A stretch of 64,000 bases of DNA from Spongilla lacustris (GCA_949361645.1 OX442423.1:3778023-3842022); one strand, 5' to 3'. Counted from the first letter of the stretch, positions 49,497-62,158 are shown. Made by a program: numbers and translations. Notes: generated by a model not told the origin, from the sequence alone.

Positions 49497-52400
49497 TCAG
49501 CCGAACAAGGCCCAAATTATATCATTGACGAGTCTTCTGTTTTGTAGAAGTTCTGCAGAGATGTTATGACCAGGTTTCCCTTCATAGTTGATGAAACGAC
49601 CCCACAGCATCTGTTCAGCTAAACGAGGTGTTAGTGTATAGTAATATTGCATTAGCAAATTGAAAGCTTCTAAGCAGTAGTTTACATGACCAGAGGCGCG
49701 GAACAAAAAAAAGAAAATACTTCCAGCAACGCAGCACTCTGGTTCCATCTCCTTCTCTTATGGAATCTTTAAATTCCAGAAAGAGCATTCCTAGTGTTAA
49801 AGCTTCTTTTGCATATTCCAGCACACGGTCTAACTTTCCAGCTACAGCAACTTTAGATGGTGTAAAGCTTAATTCCACATACTCCTTACAGATTGTATTT
49901 GCAAGTGTATTAAACGATGAAGATTGGTTGTGGCTAGCTGTGATCTTTGCGTGCAGTCCTGGTAAACCTTTAGCGCCAAGAAGTTTAATTGCTGCAGCAT
50001 AAATGTGCGCTGATGTTGTAAGGTGTAGAAAATATTCACAAGCATTCATGTCTTTACTAACATCAGTGATGACATTCCTTCTATTTATGAGGTTCCTGAT
50101 CTGAAATAGTGTTCCTCCATCCAATCCTGATGTTGTTTTGTACAACTTGGTCATATGGACCTAAAGCAACATATATATAAAATAGTTGCAATTCCCACCT
50201 CACATATCACCCCCCAAAATTCATACACAACACCTCACCCACACTCACATGACAGTAATCAGTACAGCTGCTGTTCTCTCAGCTGCTGCTGTCATCACAT
50301 GCAGCTTTATCTATCACACTCATCAATCAGGCTGGCTCCTACGCTCTATGGCTTTGTGGGCACTTACCTTCATAAAACACATTTTGGTGTGCCAGTCTTC
50401 GATAACCTGGACCAAGCCTTCATACCTGCCTCTTGCAGTATGAGAGTTTCCTTTCACTCTCTGGCAACCACAAACTCTCGCTACAGTGAGCTGATCACCC
50501 CCTATCAAGATATGGTTGAAGTAATCAGTGTGAATGGTGATAGGTCTTGTGGTTTCCCCAGTTCCAGATATCTCAACCACTCAGGATGTTCTTTTCATTG
50601 GAACATACTCATCTAAAATTTCTGACATATCATCAAGTTTGTTCTCATTTTTGAGAAACACTCCAATAGGCACCTGTATAAACAAATTTAGAGTGATTAC
50701 GATTATGGAAGTCATTTTTACACTTACTACTTCTGACTTTTCACACATTTGTTTGGAATACTTATGGTCAATGTGATCTTGGACATTTGCTGTCAAATCC
50801 TGAACTCCAGGTACATGCTGAGCTAAAATCCTCACTATCAACACCTTAAAGTTAGCTAAAAGCGCAGCACCATCCTCAGCAGTTGGGTAGAATTTAGTAA
50901 AATCTACTGCACCAGGATCAATGAGTTGGGCTGTTACATCCAAATCGTGAAAGTTGATTCTGTCCCTCACAGCATAGACATTAAAGTAGTGCAACAGATT
51001 TGATTGGTGACTGATACGCATATCCCTTGGTTTGATGGATTTGTCTATATTATCACCAACTAATCGGAAGCCGAACCATGGCGGTGTATCGAACTGTACT
51101 GAAGTATGGTTTTCTGAATAATAAATGTTAATTAATTTAGATTTTTTGGTCATTAACAAGCGTACACTTCAATACCCATCAATGACGATTCGTTGTGGAC
51201 AATCGAAGTGGTTGGAGATACGCGAATTTGTTCTACTATGAGAAAAATAATATTTATACAAAATAATGGCAAACGTTTCATACCTGCAGGCATTGAAGGA
51301 CTGTTCGGAAAAACATCTGAGGTAACATTATCTTCACAGAAAAGAGATAAGCTTGGACTGGTTGGGCTGTGATGCAACTCATCTTCATCACTTGTAGACA
51401 CTGCACTACCTCTTGGAGTGGACTTGTAAAGTGGTAAATCACCTCTGATGTTAGGTGAAGCGGCACTGTCATCAACCAACATAGTGCACATGTTGGTTGA
51501 ACTCAGTGTTGAATCTGCAGACTCTGAAGAATTATAGTGTTCTTGAATGCCTACTATGAAACCCTGCAAAAAAATAGGTAACCAAATTATTTAGCAACAA
51601 TTTAAAAGCTACAGTTTATTACCTGAACTGTGGGTATACTTGGCACCAGATGTTCCATCCATTGCCGAACTGTATTATCATGATCAACCCCCAATGTTTC
51701 AACCACATGTCTTGTTCCATAGCTAGAGAGACATAGGCCTAACTTTTGAAGTCTTGTATACACCTGAAAGTATGTGGCTAAAGATGAGCATATTATGAAA
51801 CAAATCTCACCTGTTTTCCAGCATGTCCTAGGTACAGGATCACTGATGCAACGGCTTGTATGACTGTTGTCCTTCGATGAGAGTTTATCAAAATAGCAAT
51901 GCATACAACCAATATGGGTTTTCTGTGCTTGCTGTGACGTGGTATGCAGAAATTCAGAAATCCTAACAGTACAGGCGTTTTTTTTGTGCAGAACAAGGTG
52001 GCAATATTTATGTCTTTGTTCAATAAAGATTGCTCAGAGATCAGTATTTTCATCTCTCCTTGAAGCAACTGATGAAATCTACAGATCAGATGTCGTGCAA
52101 AACTGTGGGTTTGTTTACGCCCCAGCGAACGCCCAATCTCTCTTCTTGATGGTGTAAGAGTGTATCTTTTCACGTAGTCTTGATGTGTAACAACAACCTA
52201 AAGTAATTAATCCATGTACATGTGGTAAGATGTGTGGTTACATGTAAGTATAGTGTGCAAACCTTCACACTTGGGCTTTCGTCACAAAGAGAATCTGAAA
52301 TGCGGGGACGCTTGACTCCTCTACCTTCACCAGCAGATCGTGAGAATTGCAACGTCGATGCAGATAACTGTTCGAGCAGGTCCTTCTCTAGCGCAGCCAA

Positions 52401-52535
52401 CGTTTTTTTCTTATCATGGTACCTTTTGACTGCATCGAAGCACTTCGTGTGCACGTAGCCGCAACTGAATCCCCTTATTGCTTCCTCTGCACAGATGCCT
52501 ACAGCTAGCTGACATACCAGCGACGCTATAACTTC
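49497..52535 (-). pseudogene. DUF6589-type protein, multi-exon, with in-frame stop and frameshift
   Basis: Exons in transcription order: about 52535-52263, 52197-51811, 51763-51623, 51563-51284, a short exon near 51228-51155, 51113-50728, 50673-50368, 50160-49497. Signature blocks are FSCGYVHTKCFDAVKRY, INSHRRTTVIQAVASVILYL, VYTRLQKLGLCLSSYGTRHV, FRLVGDNIDKSIKPRDMRIS, ILIGGDQLTVARV, VIEDWHTKMCF, GGTLFQIRNLINRRNVITDV, FKDSIREGDGTRVLRCWKYF and PRLAEQMLWGRFINYEGKPG. These are the conserved segments I know from the DUF6589 family, abundant in marine invertebrates and often repeat-associated. A TGA (50581-50583) interrupts exon 7, and a T-run at about 49707-49714 shifts the frame after CWKYF. The join into the 51113 exon is also not phase-clean. 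Function is unknown; recent inactivation or sequencing error are both possible. Confidence 0.75.
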
Positions 52536-52718
52536 CCTACAACACGCAGATGATTGACTTTCTAGTAGTCATCAATATCTATCATTTGCGACCGAACTTG
52601 GCAGTAGTCCATAATTATTTTCTAATGCGTAACGTAGCGCTCAAAAATTTGTGACGACACAATTGTTATGTAACGCGTACATTCCTACGACATTCCAATG
52701 ACATTCCAACGACATTCC

Positions 52719-52932
52719 AAGAACCATTTCCCACGACTTCATTCCCAGACCCTCTGTACGTGATGTTATACTGCAAGCGATAATTGGGTCTGGGTACGAG
52801 ACACTGGGGTAGGCTCTTACTCTCATACCCAGACCCAAATGTACGTAGCAATGATCAGTCTTGGGCTGTCTCCGCATATAGCGGTGATGTAATCCATCCG
52901 CTGCTGCGAATGGGTCTGGGGCCGAGTTTAAT
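52719..52932. mobile_element. Cluster of TAGTCTCG/GGGTCTGGGTACGAG MITE fragments
   Basis: Several ends of the family follow one another: CCCAGACCCTCTGTACGTGA, GGGTCTGGGTACGAGA, CTCATACCCAGACCCAAATG, and a GTAGCGGTGATGTAATCCATC-like core ending TGGGTCTGGGGCCGAG. At least two nested or adjacent copies are present. Confidence 0.65.
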
Positions 52933-52970
52933 CGGGTATGAACAAAAATTAATGAAACAAGTAAATAAAA

Positions 52971-53231
52971 AACATTCTCTATGAGAAAATTGGTGGCATA
53001 TACGATTTGAAGGCAATGGTGGTGTAAAAAGAAAGGAAATAAGGGTCTAATAATAAAGGAAATAGAATAGTCCTATATTTAGCATGCACACGAACAACAT
53101 ACTATATCCTACATGCAGAAATATAGGACTATTCCATTTTCCCTTATTATTAGACCCTTGTTTCCTTCCTTTTTACACCACCATTGCCTTCAAATCCTAT
53201 ATGCCACCAACGTTCTCATAGAGAATGTTTT
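52971..53231. mobile_element. Foldback MITE family 1, full-length copy
   Basis: The left arm starts ACATTCTCTATGAGAAAATT and the right arm ends TTCTCATAGAGAATGT. Arms of about 115 bp enclose an unpaired centre of about 30 bp. This is the best-preserved copy along with the one at 62.2 kb. Confidence 0.88.
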
Positions 53232-53620
53232 TTATTTACTTGTGAAATCTAAGTTAATCAGTCATATAGACTAAAGCGTAAATACAGTGATTTCAAATAA
53301 AATGATAGGTGCTTTAAAGCAGGCCAAGCCTAGGCCATTAATTTTAAAGACCCTTTGGACACCATCCAAATCTCCTGAAACTTTAACCTGGACCTATACT
53401 AAATAAAAATCCCTATCCTGTGATTGTGCATCAAAAGGCTAATTCAAGACGCACATTTAAGAGTGTGAATGCGCCTGATATCGACGGATCGTGAAGTAGC
53501 TAGAATTTAGGCTATTGCAATGCATTCTACAACCAATTTCCTTCCTCGATCGAGCAATGAAGTCGGGTAAACCGCTCACGTAAAGGTATACTTTTCAAAC
53601 TTTCACAAATTCCAGTCCAA
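53232..53620. other. Intergenic stretch
   Basis: No gene or known repeat seen between the foldback and the duplicated segment. Confidence 0.4.
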
Positions 53621-54775
53621 TTTCTGACGTACTTTTACATGAACTATTTACGGACTCACATACGTGATTTCGTACCTAGAATAGGTACATGTATGGGGAA
53701 AGTTCCAGTTTTAAAGAAAGACCTGTGTGCTTTGCAATCATGATGTGAGCTACCCTTCATTATTTCTGGTTCCAGATGATAGTGTGCATGGGTAGGCTAT
53801 CGATCTGCTTTAACAAATTATTCTGTTACTTAGGGTAAATTTATACTAAAGCACTGACAAATGTTGCAAGCCTCCATCAAGGTTTTGGATGATTTGTAGA
53901 GAAGGTGTGCTTTACTTTCAATGCTCCATTTTTGAAGCTTGTGTGTGGATGATATCATAGAAAGTGTGCAGGCGTACTGCAATTTTATACAGAGCTACAA
54001 TAACCAAAACTACTGTGACAATGAATTCCTTGCATTAATAACACTTCATGGGTGTGGCCTGCCCGCTCATGGGCAGGCTAGTCTCGTATCCAGACCCACT
54101 CCACAGCAGCAGGTGGATTACATCACCGCTACATGAACCTCCATGTAGCGGTGATATAATCTACATGCTGCTGTGGAGTGGGTCTGGGTATGAGGCTATA
54201 GTTGGTCTGATTATGCATGCACAGAAGGGAGGACCCAGATGCAGGAATTAGGCTGGGGGTGTGGGGTTTGACATCACACCAATTGAGCTAAGAGCTCTAG
54301 GGAGCCATTAACATGAGTACTACTGTATCCAATTGCAGAAAGAGGAATATCTCACACACACACACACACTCAATTTTTGAAGACACACCCATATATACAT
54401 GTATGGACTCACCAATTATGTTTTGATGGTGAGGGGTCCACGCTCACAAGTTAGGATCCTCTCTTGTAACCATGTACATGTAAAAATGTACACTCCACAC
54501 CTCATCCTACCACCATCACTCCACACCTCATCCTACCACCATCACTCCACACCTCATCCTACCACCATCACTCCACACCTCATCCTACCACCATCACTCC
54601 ACACCTCTTCCTACCATCACTCCACACCTCATCCTACCACCATCACTCCACACCTCATCCTACCACCATCACTCCACACCTCATCCTACCACCATCACTC
54701 CACACCTCATCCTACCACCATCACTCCACACCTCATCCTACCACCATCACATCACTGTTCAGTAGACTACGTGTA
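53621..54775. repeat. Copy 2 of the dispersed ~1-kb segment
   Basis: Matches 36619-37550 over its whole length, including the nested foldback (54080-54198). The TCATCCTACCACCATCACTC region, nearly single-copy in copy 1, is here expanded to about ten units (54490-54750). The following CACTGTTCAGTAGACTACGT also resembles 37963-37980 beyond copy 1. Confidence 0.85.
54490..54752. repeat. ~27-bp minisatellite (CTCCACACCTCATCCTACCA...)
   Basis: About ten copies of CACACCTCATCCTACCACCA plus TCACTC, nearly identical, nested at the end of the duplicated segment. Confidence 0.93.
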
Positions 54776-54781
54776 AACGAC

Positions 54782-55365
54782 TAGCATATAGGTACATGCC
54801 ATCTAAGGCCCAGAGGGGGGCATCTAAGGCCTAAATAGGGGCAGCCTATAGGTACATGCCATCTAAGGCCTAGAGAGGGGTAGCCTATAAGTACATGCCA
54901 TCTAAGCCCAGAGGGGGGGCAGCCTATAGGTACATGCCATCTAAGGCCCAGAGGGGGGCAGCCTATAGGTACATGCCATCTAAGGCCCAGAGGGGAGTAG
55001 CCTATAGGTACATGCCATCTAAGGCCCAGAGGGGGGTAGCCTATAGGTACATGCCATCTAAGGCCCAGAGGGGGGTAGCCTATAGGTACATGCCATCTAA
55101 GGCCCAGAGGGGGGCATCTAAGGCCTAAAGGGGGGCAGCCTATAGGTACATGCCATCTAAGGCCTAGAGGGGGGTAGCCTATAGGTACATGCCATCTAAG
55201 GCCTAGAGGGGGGTAGCCTATAGGTACATGCCATCTAAGGCCTAGAGGGGGACAGCCTATAGGTACATGCCATCTAAGGCCCAGAGGGGGGTAGCCTATA
55301 GGTACATGCCATCTAAGGCCCAGAGGGGGGTAGCCTATAGGTACATGCCATCTAAGGCCCAGGAT
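54782..55365. repeat. ~39-bp minisatellite (CTATAGGTACATGCCATCTA...)
   Basis: Unit ATAGGTACATGCCATCTAAG followed by GCCCAGAGGGGGGTAGCCT, about 14 copies with a few shortened units. A long minus-strand frame of LRWHVPIGYPPLG repeats is a by-product because the unit length is a multiple of three. Confidence 0.95.
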
Positions 55366-55897
55366 TAATGCTGATTTAAATTGGTACTTCATCAAGCACT
55401 CCACTGTATTAGGACTATGGTTTGACATAAGGGTGCCCGCCAACATAGACTACTTTGCGGTGTCTTAAATGAATAGAGTTGTCAGTCATCACTCATGTAC
55501 AGAGCTCAGCATGCAAATTATTTAAAGTGACTGTATTTTTCTACGTTCATTAATGGTCTATATGACAAATGCATGCAGAGCTGCAATGGTCGTCTAGCTT
55601 CCTAAACTGGGCCGTACTGAGTTTCACGAATGATTGACTTTTAGAATGACAATTCTTCTGGATTGTGTACAGCAGGCTCTGAACCACTGAAAAAATAGTA
55701 AGTGAATGGCACCACTGTTAACACCTAATTAATAACCTGGTGTGGAGGTAGCACAAATTTAAATCCCTCAAACACCCAAACCATGAGTTTTCCCCTTCGT
55801 CGTTCAACATGCCGCTTCTTTAGGGTAGTTTCACTTCATATATTAATTGTGTGACATTTGAATTTGACATTACGGCACCCAGTACATATACATGAAA
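55366..55897. other. 3' flank of the kinase-like gene
   Basis: Unique AT-rich sequence without recognisable genes. Confidence 0.4.
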
Positions 55898-57201
55898 TTA
55901 CTCAGTTCCAAGTTCTTGTATTCCTTTCTGTAACATATACAGGTCATGGCTCATTGTCAAGTCTTGTATTGCTTTCTCTATCCAATACTGATCATGTTCT
56001 TTCATAATCCGACCTCCTCCTTTTACACCAGTAGGCCACGTTATATCAGCAGTGTTAATATCCTGTGGATAGCGTGACTCTCCTGATATACCTGCCCAAT
56101 CAAAGTCCAAAACTTTTACTTCACCAGAGACAGTAACAATGATATTATTTGTACGCAAATCACCATGAACAAAGTTATTAGCATCCAAAACTTTTAATAT
56201 ATTTCGAAGATAACTTGTGACTGTTTCCAATAGTAACGGACTCGCAGGAACATAGTCCAGCAACAGTGTCCCTTCTACCAGCTCCATAACAATTGCTTTC
56301 CATTGCAAACACTGGCAAACAATATTTTCAAACCGATATAGAGGAGCAAAATTACATTGATGCAAAAGCTGATGAACATTCGTTCCATATTTATCATAAA
56401 CAAACTTTACAACAACCCTGCTGCCATCATCATGACAAGTTGCTTCAAATACGTACTTCCAAGCAACAAGATTCTTAGTATATGTAATATTAGTTACTTT
56501 AGGAAGAATGTCAATGATATTTAAGGGAATTGTGACTTTTTCTATGTCTAGTAATGTATGTCGAATTGCATAAAAAACTTGAGCAACTTTTCTTTCATCA
56601 GACAATTCTATTGCACCAGTTAGAATTTCAACTACACATTGCAACTTTCCGTCTTCCATTGGAAGTCGCCTTGCTCCACAAACTTGAATAGTATATGTAG
56701 TTATGACTATCAAGTAAGCACATGAAGACTTAGAATAATGAAAATATGCTGCACTTTGCAACAAAGGATGACTGGATGTATTAGTAGGAACTTTAAATTC
56801 AAAGTTGAGAATAAAAGCAAAATCATTATCCTTATCCTTTACAGAAAGGCCAGTACAGCAAAAGTCATAATCAGGTTGTAATAACACTATATGCTTCAGT
56901 GGGTACTGGTTCTGATAATGTAATCGATAGTGATAGTAAAATTTCAGTTCCATATTTGCTTCTAGGGTTTCGGATTGAACTGAATCTGCATAGTATGATT
57001 TAGCAAATTGTATGTCCCTGTCATCGGGATTGCATTCAAGCAATGTTGTAAAGTTTTGAAAAACAGGAGAGACAAGCAACAGCGGTAGAACTGGTAGTGT
57101 ATCTAAATACTTTGTAAACGCCATAGAATTGTCACCATCAAATGTTGCAATAAATGTTTTTAATGACATCTTTGATGGAGCATACATGTATGTTTTTTTA
57201 G
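55898..57201 (-). CDS. PD-(D/E)XK nuclease-like region fused to a divergent protein kinase-like domain
   Basis: A single open frame of 429 codons from the ATG at 57187. An acceptor-like TTCCTGCAG ends at 57202 and the frame stays open to it, so this may be the last exon of a longer gene. The N-terminal half contains QPDYDF (D106/D108), NFEFK (E130, K132) and PLLQSAAYF (Q144, Y148), the pattern of PD-(D/E)XK nucleases. The C-terminal half is kinase-like: RVVVKF (K261), hinge MELVEG (301-306), NFVHGDLRTNN (D343, N348) and KVLDFDWAG (D361), then YPQDINTADITWPTGVKGGG and EHDQYW. HGDLR...DFDWAG with the WP.GV stretch is typical of kinase-like proteins abundant in basidiomycetes and of Crinkler-type effectors. 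Catalytic Lys, Asp and metal Asp are kept, so activity is possible. Function is unknown. Confidence 0.72.
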
Positions 57202-57518
57202 CTGCAGGAAAAAATAATAATTAACACATCATCTTGCAATAATAAAATACTGAACAATGCAGATATCAATTATTGGTACTCGTGCTTTACAGTGGAGCCG
57301 CACAAACAACTATTTGCTCTCAAAGCAAAACGTATACCAGAATTTCATTTGTGATGCATGCTAAAAAGGTAGAGTTGTGCAGTGCCATTCTAAAAGGGCC
57401 CAGGGAGAACTCTGATAAATTAGACATCTATAATATACAACGTAGAGGCAGGATAGTATATCAATATGAGAGGGTAATGTAATCAGGATGGTAAAATTGA
57501 ATGTGTATTGACCGTTGG

Positions 57519-57817
57519 TACAGTGCCATCCACTCACAAGTTCACACTCGCACGCGAGTGTATTGCGAGTCCAGCGTGAGTGTAATTAGCAAGCGCGCGA
57601 TCCTCAATATTAGCGCTATTGCAAGCGTCACTAGAATACCGACTTATGACATAGCTACAGATGATTACGTTAGTTTCAAGCTATTAATGGTAAATATTTA
57701 TTTTTCGACCAGCTGTTTTGCTTTGAATTAAGGCGCGCAAGTCAATATTGCACTTGATTGAATCACGCGCGAGTCGAGTGCGAGTCAAGTGTCAACTTGT
57801 GGGTGGACGGCACTGTA
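57519..57817. mobile_element. ~295-bp MITE with CAGTGCCATCCACTCACAAGTT ends
   Basis: The left end CAGTGCCATCCACTCACAAG at 57521 and right end CTTGTGGGTGGACGGCACTG to 57815 are inverse apart from one or two mismatches, flanked by TA on both sides (57519-57520 and 57816-57817). Subterminal GCGCGCGA/TCACGCGCGAG and GCGAGT words are also mirrored. There is no coding capacity. Confidence 0.78.
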
Positions 57818-60790
57818 ATGAAAATGAGTTCACCAGTTATGAAAAAATACAAAAGCACATGCATGTGCATTAGCAAATGGGCACTGGGTTGGTTTCCAAA
57901 GACTTGTAGTAGAGGAGTGTGTGTGTGTGTGTGTGCACATGCATAGTGGGCGCTTCAAGACGCTGTAAATTCCAAACCAATAACAAGGTACTCTTGAAAA
58001 CTATACATAATTAATAGTGGTGAATGTACAGTAATATTCATAATATATAATCCAATTACATGGCTACTTAGGGCAAAAATGTATGATTTTCTTCTAAACG
58101 ATTCGTAAATTCTACATCAAAATTATAGAGTTTTGTGTTTTTACATACTTCTGTGGGGGTGCGGCTTTCAAAGTGGACGAAAAGAGCGAGAAAATGCATG
58201 TCCGTAGGAAGTGATAAAAGTTGTAAATGAAGTATGATACAAATACATACTATGAAATTCCATAGACTAAACTGATGGTACAATAGTGCTAAAGCTGTCA
58301 GTATCATAAAGAAAATGCGCATGAATAAAATGATTGGTATGTTCTAACTCTTCAGGGTTACTTATAGATTTAAGCGATTCTTTCTAGTTGTTGCCAGCAC
58401 AGTGATCTAATAGCCAAAACATATATTCCCAAGCTTTTCTGAAGTATTTTTCGAAAATGTAGGACTCTTTCGCTTAGTGTGTTGAATTATCCTTGGAGCT
58501 CTACACAAGTAGACTATGTTAAAACGTATACAATTTATTTAAATAGCTCAGGGCTGCATCCCATAAGTTTTGTTCCTATGTCGTAGGGTTTGAGAACGCA
58601 AAAGGAACACTTGTGGGACACTGCATCGATATGAATAACATTTATAGCGTGAGTTCATCATTATTTTATCATAAGCTCTAGCTGTGAAAACATTTGGTTG
58701 TATTAAAATCATGTTAGGCAATTGTAACTGGGTTTTTCTCTTTGAAGACGATCAACTTGCCTACAGAAGGTATAAATAGGTCTGCCAGTTTAAATTTTTA
58801 CTTATGCATGGCTAACATACGTGGTAGATCGACTTAGACAAGTAACTATCAACATTTCAGCCATAACAGATAAGACGGATGTGTACAGCAAAACCATGCA
58901 TCAAAACGTTGCTACTAAGCTGGAATGGCGAGATTAAAATTAAAAAAACTGTTCTCTGTATCCTAAGGTGGCCCACGAGAAACATAGACATTTAACCATT
59001 TGTGTCATGAGTGATAAGTGCGCTCCATAAAAAGCATTGCGTCGAAAGGAATCTTGACAGCTAAGCATCAACCTCTGTCCTCAATTATCAAAACTACACA
59101 CCTCACCTTGGAAGAAGTTCAACAGTACTAGTACTAAGCTATCCGCTCAAGTTCAGTAAGCACTCGATCCAGACTAGAAATAGAGACAAAAAAAGAAAAC
59201 GTCGTCAACAGGCCAAGTCAGTCCAACCACAAACCACTGTGCCCGACGTAAAAAGTAAAATCACCATTTGATGCAGTAATAATGATGAAGTAAACAAGGA
59301 TTAAAGCTAGGAAGTGTATGCATGCCTGGATATTCAAACATGCTAGCATTCACAACGAATTCAGAACAAGCTAGAACAAGCTTTGGTTATTATCCCACCC
59401 TTCTCTCCTCCATAAACAAGCTTCCAGTGTTCTTTACCCCTCCTGGATCAGTCAAAATGGTTTTAACACCTCTTGAACATAATTTGGACACCCCACCCCT
59501 AGCCATCACATCATCTCATATTGCTTCTAACCTTAGTGGACAATTATCTAATGATAGGAACAGAAGAGACAGCAGCCTAGCTAGCTGACAGGGACAGAGG
59601 AACCAGTAGTCACCAACAGCAACCAGCAACCTCCAGACTGAACAGAAGACGCACTAGTCACCAAAGAGGAACAGATCAAGCATAGTCTACAAACAACAGG
59701 AAACATCAATGGAACACACCAAACTATAGCCAAGGATTTCTGGTGAAGTAATGTTTTAGTCAGACCTAGAGGAACCAGCAAACTCCAGAGGAACCAGCAA
59801 ACTCCAGAGGAACCAGTACTCAACAACAAGACAGAGAAACCAGCAACCTCCTAACAGAATGGACACTAAACAGGAACAGATGAAGCAGTATTCTACAAAC
59901 AACAGGACAGATAAATGAAACATCAACGAGCAATATTAGCTTAGCCATGGCTTTGATGATACATTAGAATTCAATTGCCTGTAGACTTAGTTTGTTTTGT
60001 TAATTTTAAAGAGGTACAAGCACAAAATCACCTACCACGTTCAGCAACGCCAGATGTAATACCGTAAACTGAACATCTAATAAAAGAGCATTTAAAAAAA
60101 GATGCAAAGCCGCTTCGAGCTTCCGCACTGAGATATCTTATTTAATTATATAAATATAAATTTGACAAACCGTATCGATCTAGATCGCCCCACTTTGGTC
60201 GAGTCGGTTTAGGCGTGGTCGATGTACCACATGTTAAAATAGCGTTCGAAGAGGTGCGTTCGGTTGTCTTGAGGCAAATATACGGATTAGTTTGCAGGGC
60301 CGGGAATTCGGCGAGGGGGAGGGGTCCGACAAGAGGAGGAGGGGCGCGCGCTTTCGCAAATTTTTTTGCATGTTATTCCTCAGATAGTGTAGTAGAGAGA
60401 TTGGAAATGGAGGCAATTAATCACTTGCACTCAGTTAAGTTCTTGTTCCCAGGCTTATGTGGATTTTAAATGGTGTGTTTCATCTGTCAGTTTCGTACTT
60501 GCATGCGCTTAGTTATTACTTCGATACTTGAGCCACTTAAAATTTGCATCATACTCAGATAATCTACTTCAAGCAATGAACAGTATTCTATTTCGTCCCC
60601 TGTACATCAGCTGCATAAATCTTCAGCGGACCTATATAGCCTGCAGTTTGAAAACCACCTAGCTCTTGACACGTATATATAAATGTTGGTCAAGTGAGTC
60701 GTAGAAAAAATCGCGGGAATCACATAGCCGACGCATGCAATTTTACGCGTCACCAGAGATAGTATATTGTCTCTATGTCACTGTCGCGTG
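57818..60790. other. Long region without recognised gene
   Basis: No conserved family seen on either strand. It has a short tandem GAGGAACCAGCAAACTCCA repeat (59768-59815) with related AACCAG words over 59590-59860. The segment between 60180 and 60430 is locally GC-richer. Confidence 0.45.
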
Positions 60791-60796
60791 TACGAA

Positions 60797-61352
60797 CCTA
60801 CTACTATCCTACTCCTCTCCTCCCCTTATCTACCACTACCCCTACCCTTTCCTGTCAATATGCTCCCCTCCTACCCTACTCCCCTCCTAACCCTACTCCT
60901 ACCCCTACTCCTTCCCTTTCCTGTTACTATGCTCACTCCTACCCCTTCTCCTCCCCTCCTACCCTACTCCCCGCCTCCTGCCCCTACTCCTCTCCTCCTC
61001 CCCTCCTCCCCCTACTCCTTGTTACTATGCTCCCCTCCTACCCTTTCTCCTCCCTTCCTACCCCTACTTCTCTCCTCCTACCCCTACTCCTCCCCTCCTA
61101 CCCTACCCTCACCTTACCTACTACTCCCTACCCATCCATTTACTCCCCTTACCTACCACTACCCTACTCCTCCTACCTACCCCTCACCTTACCGACCACT
61201 ACCCTACTCCTCCCTACCTACCCCTCACCTTACCTACCACTACCCTACTCCTCCCTACCCTACCCCTCACCTTACCTACCACCACCCTACACCACCCTAC
61301 CCCTACCCTCACTTTACCTACCCCTCCCTACCCCTACCCCTCACCTTTCCTA
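60797..61352. repeat. CCTA-rich low-complexity tract
   Basis: More than 500 bp of CCCCTACTCCTCCCCTCCTA-like and CTCACCTTACCTACCACTAC-like words, almost purine-free. Proline/leucine/serine-rich frames here are composition artefacts. Confidence 0.9.
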
Positions 61353-62158
61353 CCAATAATGAGCAGCCAACACTCATTTGTACATTTCCATTTTAGTGGA
61401 CGCATGCTGTCATGCATATATCCTCTGCCACTACATGCCTACAAACAAAGCATGAGAGACATTATCTGAAGTCCAAGTCAGTGGAACAGAAATTTTCACA
61501 TTGTCTGACCCTGAGCTGGTCATAATTTGATGTTCCAACTAAAATTCAGCCGGGTTGTCGGGCAAACATTCAATGGTTGATGTAATACCTTAAAGTTAGC
61601 CATACATAAACTATTGTATTAAAATCTAGATAAATGATTGAGCAGAAGTCAGATGTGTGATTGCTGATATCATCAGGTGTCCATGCATGTACATTTATGT
61701 GCACAGTACGTATTGTCACTAAAAACAGTTTTGGTGGCTTGTGACGGACCCTGCATGTTAAGTACATTTAAGCATGCTAAATGTATCATCTGGTGCATGG
61801 AGTTGAGTTGACACAGATCACTTTAATTTGCAGAGTACTGTAATTAAGGAAGAGATGATGGACACACCTGTTGATGCCATGTCAAGAAGAAAACAGACTT
61901 AGATAAAGTTTTGCTGGTATCACTACTTTTACATTTTAAAACTGTAACATTGTTTATGGGCTGAACAATATTCATCAGTCATCCATGGCTGAGTTAGTAA
62001 ATGATATTCTACATACCAAGTTTAGATATAATGTATATATATATAGTAGCATATGTGATATGTAAAAATGTCTGTTGCAACATAAGTTATATATTTATAT
62101 TTAGAGTATATCATGACGTACTTTTTGAAGGCATATATGCATCCAGTTATGAATAAAA
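61353..62158. other. Intergenic stretch
   Basis: Nothing recognisable; short AT dinucleotide runs near 62033. Confidence 0.4.

Noticed and set aside
50581..50583. TGA in the DUF6589-type gene as a selenocysteine codon
   Set aside because: No SECIS-like hairpin is apparent and family members have no Cys/Sec there; together with the frameshift, inactivation or error is simpler.
54781..55446. 221-codon frame of LRWHVPIGYPPLG repeats
   Set aside because: By-product of the 39-bp minisatellite; no start context, no unique sequence.
59322..59588. 88-codon frame MPGYSNMLAFTTNSEQ
   Set aside because: No recognised motifs, no splice context, adjacent to a short tandem repeat; insufficient support for a gene.
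60767..61396. Proline/leucine/serine-rich frames of about 200 codons
   Set aside because: CCTA low-complexity DNA, open in two frames simultaneously.
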